Positions 61,025 through 64,000 of a DNA stretch of 64,000 nucleotides are shown one piece after another. The translations under genes and the position numbers were made by a program. The notes beneath the pieces were generated by a model. It was given only the letters and a program-made list of their open reading frames with translations. It was not told where the DNA came from and did no database searches. Source of the DNA: Chloroflexota bacterium (GTDB lineage: Bacteria; Chloroflexota; UBA11872; VXOZ01); contig JAJEAH010000027.1 of assembly GCA_022824225.1 (NCBI GenBank), positions 1 through 64,000 of the forward strand. Reading direction: 5' to 3'. Position 1 is the first letter of the stretch, and each line of letters begins with the position of its first letter.

Positions 61025-63301
61025 CTACCGCGGCGTCCAATTCAGATGCCTATCCAAGAACGGAAACGTCCCCGTGCCTTCGATCATGTGGCCGCCGTCG
61101 AAGTAGTAGATTTCGGCGCGGTCGGGAATCTTGAGGTCGGCGTAGCGGCGTTGGACTCTCGCGTATTCGTGGGCGCACCATTCGTCAGACGCCACGGCGT
61201 CGCGGTGGCCGCGCTCGACCATGAAGGGGCGCGGCGCCATCAAGTAGGCCATCTCGGCGTAGTTGAAGGTCCGGCCCAGGTCGAACTCAGGTATCTCCCA
61301 TTCATGATTGAACAGATAACCTGAGAAGTAGTCGGTGCTGGCGCACTTGCGCAGCCACTCGTTGAAATCGCCGGAGCAAATCGAGAGCGCATATTGGGTT
61401 AACACCGTCGGGATGCGCATGGCCGCCTTGCCGCCGTAGGAGAGTCCGTAGAAGCCGATGCGGTCCGCGTCGACGAACGGCAGCGCGGCAAGCCAGCGGA
61501 GCAGTTGCTCGTGCTGCGCGATGGCGAACGAGAAGAGGGTCCAGCCCAGCGGATTCGCCTTGCGCTGGAGGGTGCGAAACTCGTGAAAGCCGATATAGGG
61601 GTTTTGCGGCGCGTAGGTGATGTAGCCCCGTTCGGCCAGCCGCGCGGCAAAGGCGCTATACGCGTCCTTGTCTTCCGTGATGACGTCCTCAGGCCGGCCC
61701 TCCAGCCCGTGCTGGCACACCACCACCGGCCGCCGCTCGCCGGGCGCAATGTCCTTCGGGATGAGCAAGATGCCGTGGGTGAAAACGTCCGCCAGCACGT
61801 CCAACGTAACCTCGTGTCCCCACCAGGCATCGCTGTCGCCGTAGGGGCGGCTGCGCAGGTTGAACGGCAGGCTGGGGTCCGGGCAACGCCCAATGAGGTC
61901 CTCCCAAAAGCGCTGGCGGTAGGCGGCTGTCGATTCTTCCCACTCTTCGAGTGATGACGTGTCAGCGTCGTTCCAGAATGCTTCCCGCACCCGCCACGCT
62001 TGGTCGATGCTGCCCTGCACGTGGGCTACGAGTTGCTTGAACTGCTGTTTCGTTCGCTCAGCGGGGTCAAAATCACTTCTGGCGTCACGCGGTTGCGTGT
62101 TTGCAGCTTCATCGCGGGCTTTCACCCCCAGACCTGCCAACAATGCCGCCAAGGCTGCATCGGAGCCGGGGCCGTCGGCGGCGGCAGGCGGCTCGACGAG
62201 GACCAGCCGGTCCGCAGCGCCCGCCGCGGCAAAGCGCGCGCGGGCGCGGTCCACTTCCGCGGCGACCTCGTCTAGCGGCGCGGGCTCGATCTTGCCGGGA
62301 GCCGTCGTTTGGCCGCGGGCGTGCTCCTGGTGCCGGATCGGCGGCGCGCCGGGCACTGCGGGCGCGGGTGTCGCCTCCACGACCAGACTACGGGGCGCGA
62401 CCATGGCGGCGAGTTCGGCGTCACTGTAGCCCCGCAGCAACCGCCAGACGTTGCGGTAGAGCGGTTCCTGCCACAGATCGCGCCGGTTGCGGAAGTAGCC
62501 GCTCACCCCCACTCCGCTAATGCGCTCGTCCAGCGCGCCGCTGTACAACGCCAGCAGGCCGCCCTCGCCGTAGCCAAAGACCGCCACCGGCGCGTCTTCG
62601 GGCGCTTGCTGGGGGGATGTGAAGAAGTCGACCAACGCCAGGAGCTTTTGCACCTCGTAGCCGATGACGTGACGCCCCATCTCGAAGGCCATGCGGTAGA
62701 TGAATTCGCGGTGGGGCTGGTCGGTCATGCGAATCGCCGGGTTGCCCGACAGGGAGTGGTCCCGGTCGATGAGTGCGGGAACCACAACCTGGCAGCCGCG
62801 CTCAACCAAGCGCCGGGCGAACTGCTGCGCCGGCGCTAAGCCGGGGGCGAGGCCGGCGAGCATCTCCGGCGTCCAATCGGCGTCCGGCACGGCGATGACG
62901 TGGGCGCTGGGCGGACGCTTGGGCCGTAAGAGCAAGCCTTCGCCATCGACACCATCCAGTACGGGCCACCGGACCGCGTGCACGTCATAGGTGGGCGTGG
63001 CCGCAACCCGGAACGGGTCCGTTGTGGAACACACGAACTCCAGTGACGGCGCCGGTTTTCGATCATCGGCCATGCCAATGATGTGCGCGAATTCCTGTCG
63101 CCGCTCTTGTACGGCCGTTTCCGAAAGCTCGTTGGCGGCCGGTTCCGACTGGAGCCTGGCGGCGGCCGTTTGGTCGGCGGCGCGCAGCTCGCGGTCCAGG
63201 TAGCGGTGGATGCCCGCAATCATCTGGGCGGCGATGTCGCCCGCCTCGTCAAGCGGCGCGGCGTCAGGCAGATGGGAGGCGTCGAAGTGCGATTGGCCCA
63301 T
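61025..63301 (-). CDS. Large alpha/beta hydrolase (acetyl-xylan-esterase/dienelactone-hydrolase-like)
   Basis: RRPVVVCQHGLEGRPED, ADRIGFYGLSYGGKAAMRIPTVL (GLSYGG nucleophile elbow), PRPFMVERGHRDAVASDEWCAHEYARV, IYYFDGGHMIEG; start MGQSHFDASH at 63301. Confidence 0.8.
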   Translation of the reverse strand: MGQSHFDASHLPDAAPLDEAGDIAAQMIAGIHRYLDRELRAADQTAAARLQSEPAANELSETAVQERRQEFAHIIGMADDRKPAPSLEFVCSTTDPFRVAATPTYDVHAVRWPVLDGVDGEGLLLRPKRPPSAHVIAVPDADWTPEMLAGLAPGLAPAQQFARRLVERGCQVVVPALIDRDHSLSGNPAIRMTDQPHREFIYRMAFEMGRHVIGYEVQKLLALVDFFTSPQQAPEDAPVAVFGYGEGGLLALYSGALDERISGVGVSGYFRNRRDLWQEPLYRNVWRLLRGYSDAELAAMVAPRSLVVEATPAPAVPGAPPIRHQEHARGQTTAPGKIEPAPLDEVAAEVDRARARFAAAGAADRLVLVEPPAAADGPGSDAALAALLAGLGVKARDEAANTQPRDARSDFDPAERTKQQFKQLVAHVQGSIDQAWRVREAFWNDADTSSLEEWEESTAAYRQRFWEDLIGRCPDPSLPFNLRSRPYGDSDAWWGHEVTLDVLADVFTHGILLIPKDIAPGERRPVVVCQHGLEGRPEDVITEDKDAYSAFAARLAERGYITYAPQNPYIGFHEFRTLQRKANPLGWTLFSFAIAQHEQLLRWLAALPFVDADRIGFYGLSYGGKAAMRIPTVLTQYALSICSGDFNEWLRKCASTDYFSGYLFNHEWEIPEFDLGRTFNYAEMAYLMAPRPFMVERGHRDAVASDEWCAHEYARVQRRYADLKIPDRAEIYYFDGGHMIEGTGTFPFLDRHLNWTPR

Positions 63302-63548
63302 GGTATTGAGTGTCCTTCTCCTGCAATTGCATGCACATGGGAACAGTACCGCGTGAGCGCAACCGGCGCAAGACGCAAGAACGGCGCTTGCGGTGAGCCC
63401 ACAGCTACAAAATAGCCGTGGGCACATCCGGTAAGCGCCGCCTACTCTAATCCCGCGTGCGAAGTGCGGATGCTACGCTACGTCCTCAACAGACCGCGCC
63501 GACAAGCTGCGTCGCCAGCGCCGCGCGGTCTCCCAAGGGACTTAGCGG

Positions 63549-64000
63549 CTACTTCCATTCGTCCGGCCGCTGGGAGAACAGCTCGTTGAGCCTTGCCGCC
63601 GACTCCTGCATCGCCTCCGTGGTGTCGATTTCACCCGCAAGCGCGCGGCCCATCGGCTCGTTCATGGTGCTCCAGGCCTCTGAACCTTCCGGCAGCACCA
63701 GCAAGTCGTGACCGCCGCTCTGCCACACGCTCTGCACGTCGTTGATGTGCGTACCCTCGAACAGCCGCAGCCAGTTCTCGGACGTCGCCGCCCAGAACAA
63801 CGGCGGCCAGGAGATCACCTCGATCTGCGGGGTGTTTTCCAGGATTTCGCGGGTATGCGAGACACGCAGCACTTCCCAGGCGTCATCCAACTGCTCGGAG
63901 AGCGACAGGATGGACCACGAGTTGCCGCCGGTGCTCACCCGCTGGATGCCGGTGGGACCCACGGGCGGCGGGGCGAAGTCCAGATTCTCCGCGCCGATGC
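63549..64000 (-). CDS. C-terminal part of an extracellular solute-binding protein (5' end outside window)
   Basis: SGGHDLLVLPEGSEAWSTMNEPMGRALAGEIDTTEAMQESAARLNELFSQRPDEWK; ORF remains open to the window edge. Confidence 0.6.
   Translation of the reverse strand, partial: IGAENLDFAPPPVGPTGIQRVSTGGNSWSILSLSEQLDDAWEVLRVSHTREILENTPQIEVISWPPLFWAATSENWLRLFEGTHINDVQSVWQSGGHDLLVLPEGSEAWSTMNEPMGRALAGEIDTTEAMQESAARLNELFSQRPDEWK

Overview
This 64 kb, GC-rich, gene-dense bacterial chromosomal window looks like a free-living Gram-negative-type or Chloroflexota-like genome. That taxonomic guess is inference only, from PTPTP linkers, FPET-type surface repeats, 'PFDYAQGERTG'-type repeats and the enzyme mix. 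No rRNA, tRNA, CRISPR array, transposase or phage genes were recognised. The main blocks are: (1) a recN 5' end plus nadK; (2) a glycan locus with three GT4-type glycosyltransferases, a secreted PslG/GH39-like clan-A glycosidase and a YbhN/AglD-like flippase; (3) an M42 peptidase, a cytochrome P460 divergent from a Crp/Fnr regulator, and ThuA; (4) orphan ABC solute-binding proteins, Gfo/Idh/MocA dehydrogenases and a D-cysteine desulfhydrase-like enzyme; (5) ftsH, a heterodimeric ABC exporter pair and mutM; (6) two tandem paralogous secreted proteins of unknown function; (7) a TauE exporter and a catabolic set (GNAT, enolase superfamily, creatininase, M55 peptidase); (8) a large secreted propeller protein; (9) SCO1, a thioredoxin-like ferredoxin, CopD and a System I cytochrome c maturation operon (ccmE-F-H-[CcmI-like/propeller fusion]-[unknown]-A-B-C-D); (10) an ATP-grasp-like protein next to a lysine-2,3-aminomutase-type radical SAM enzyme; (11) Gfo/PfkB/RqcH; (12) a ~1.1 kb hairpin repeat array; (13) a large alpha/beta hydrolase and a partial solute-binding protein. 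The best candidates for undescribed biology are the ATP-grasp + KamA pair, the two unusual proteins inside the ccm operon together with a CxxxF CcmE, the RGG/FG-like N-terminus on an ABC exporter, and the covarying hairpin array. All family calls come from reading motifs, with no database search.
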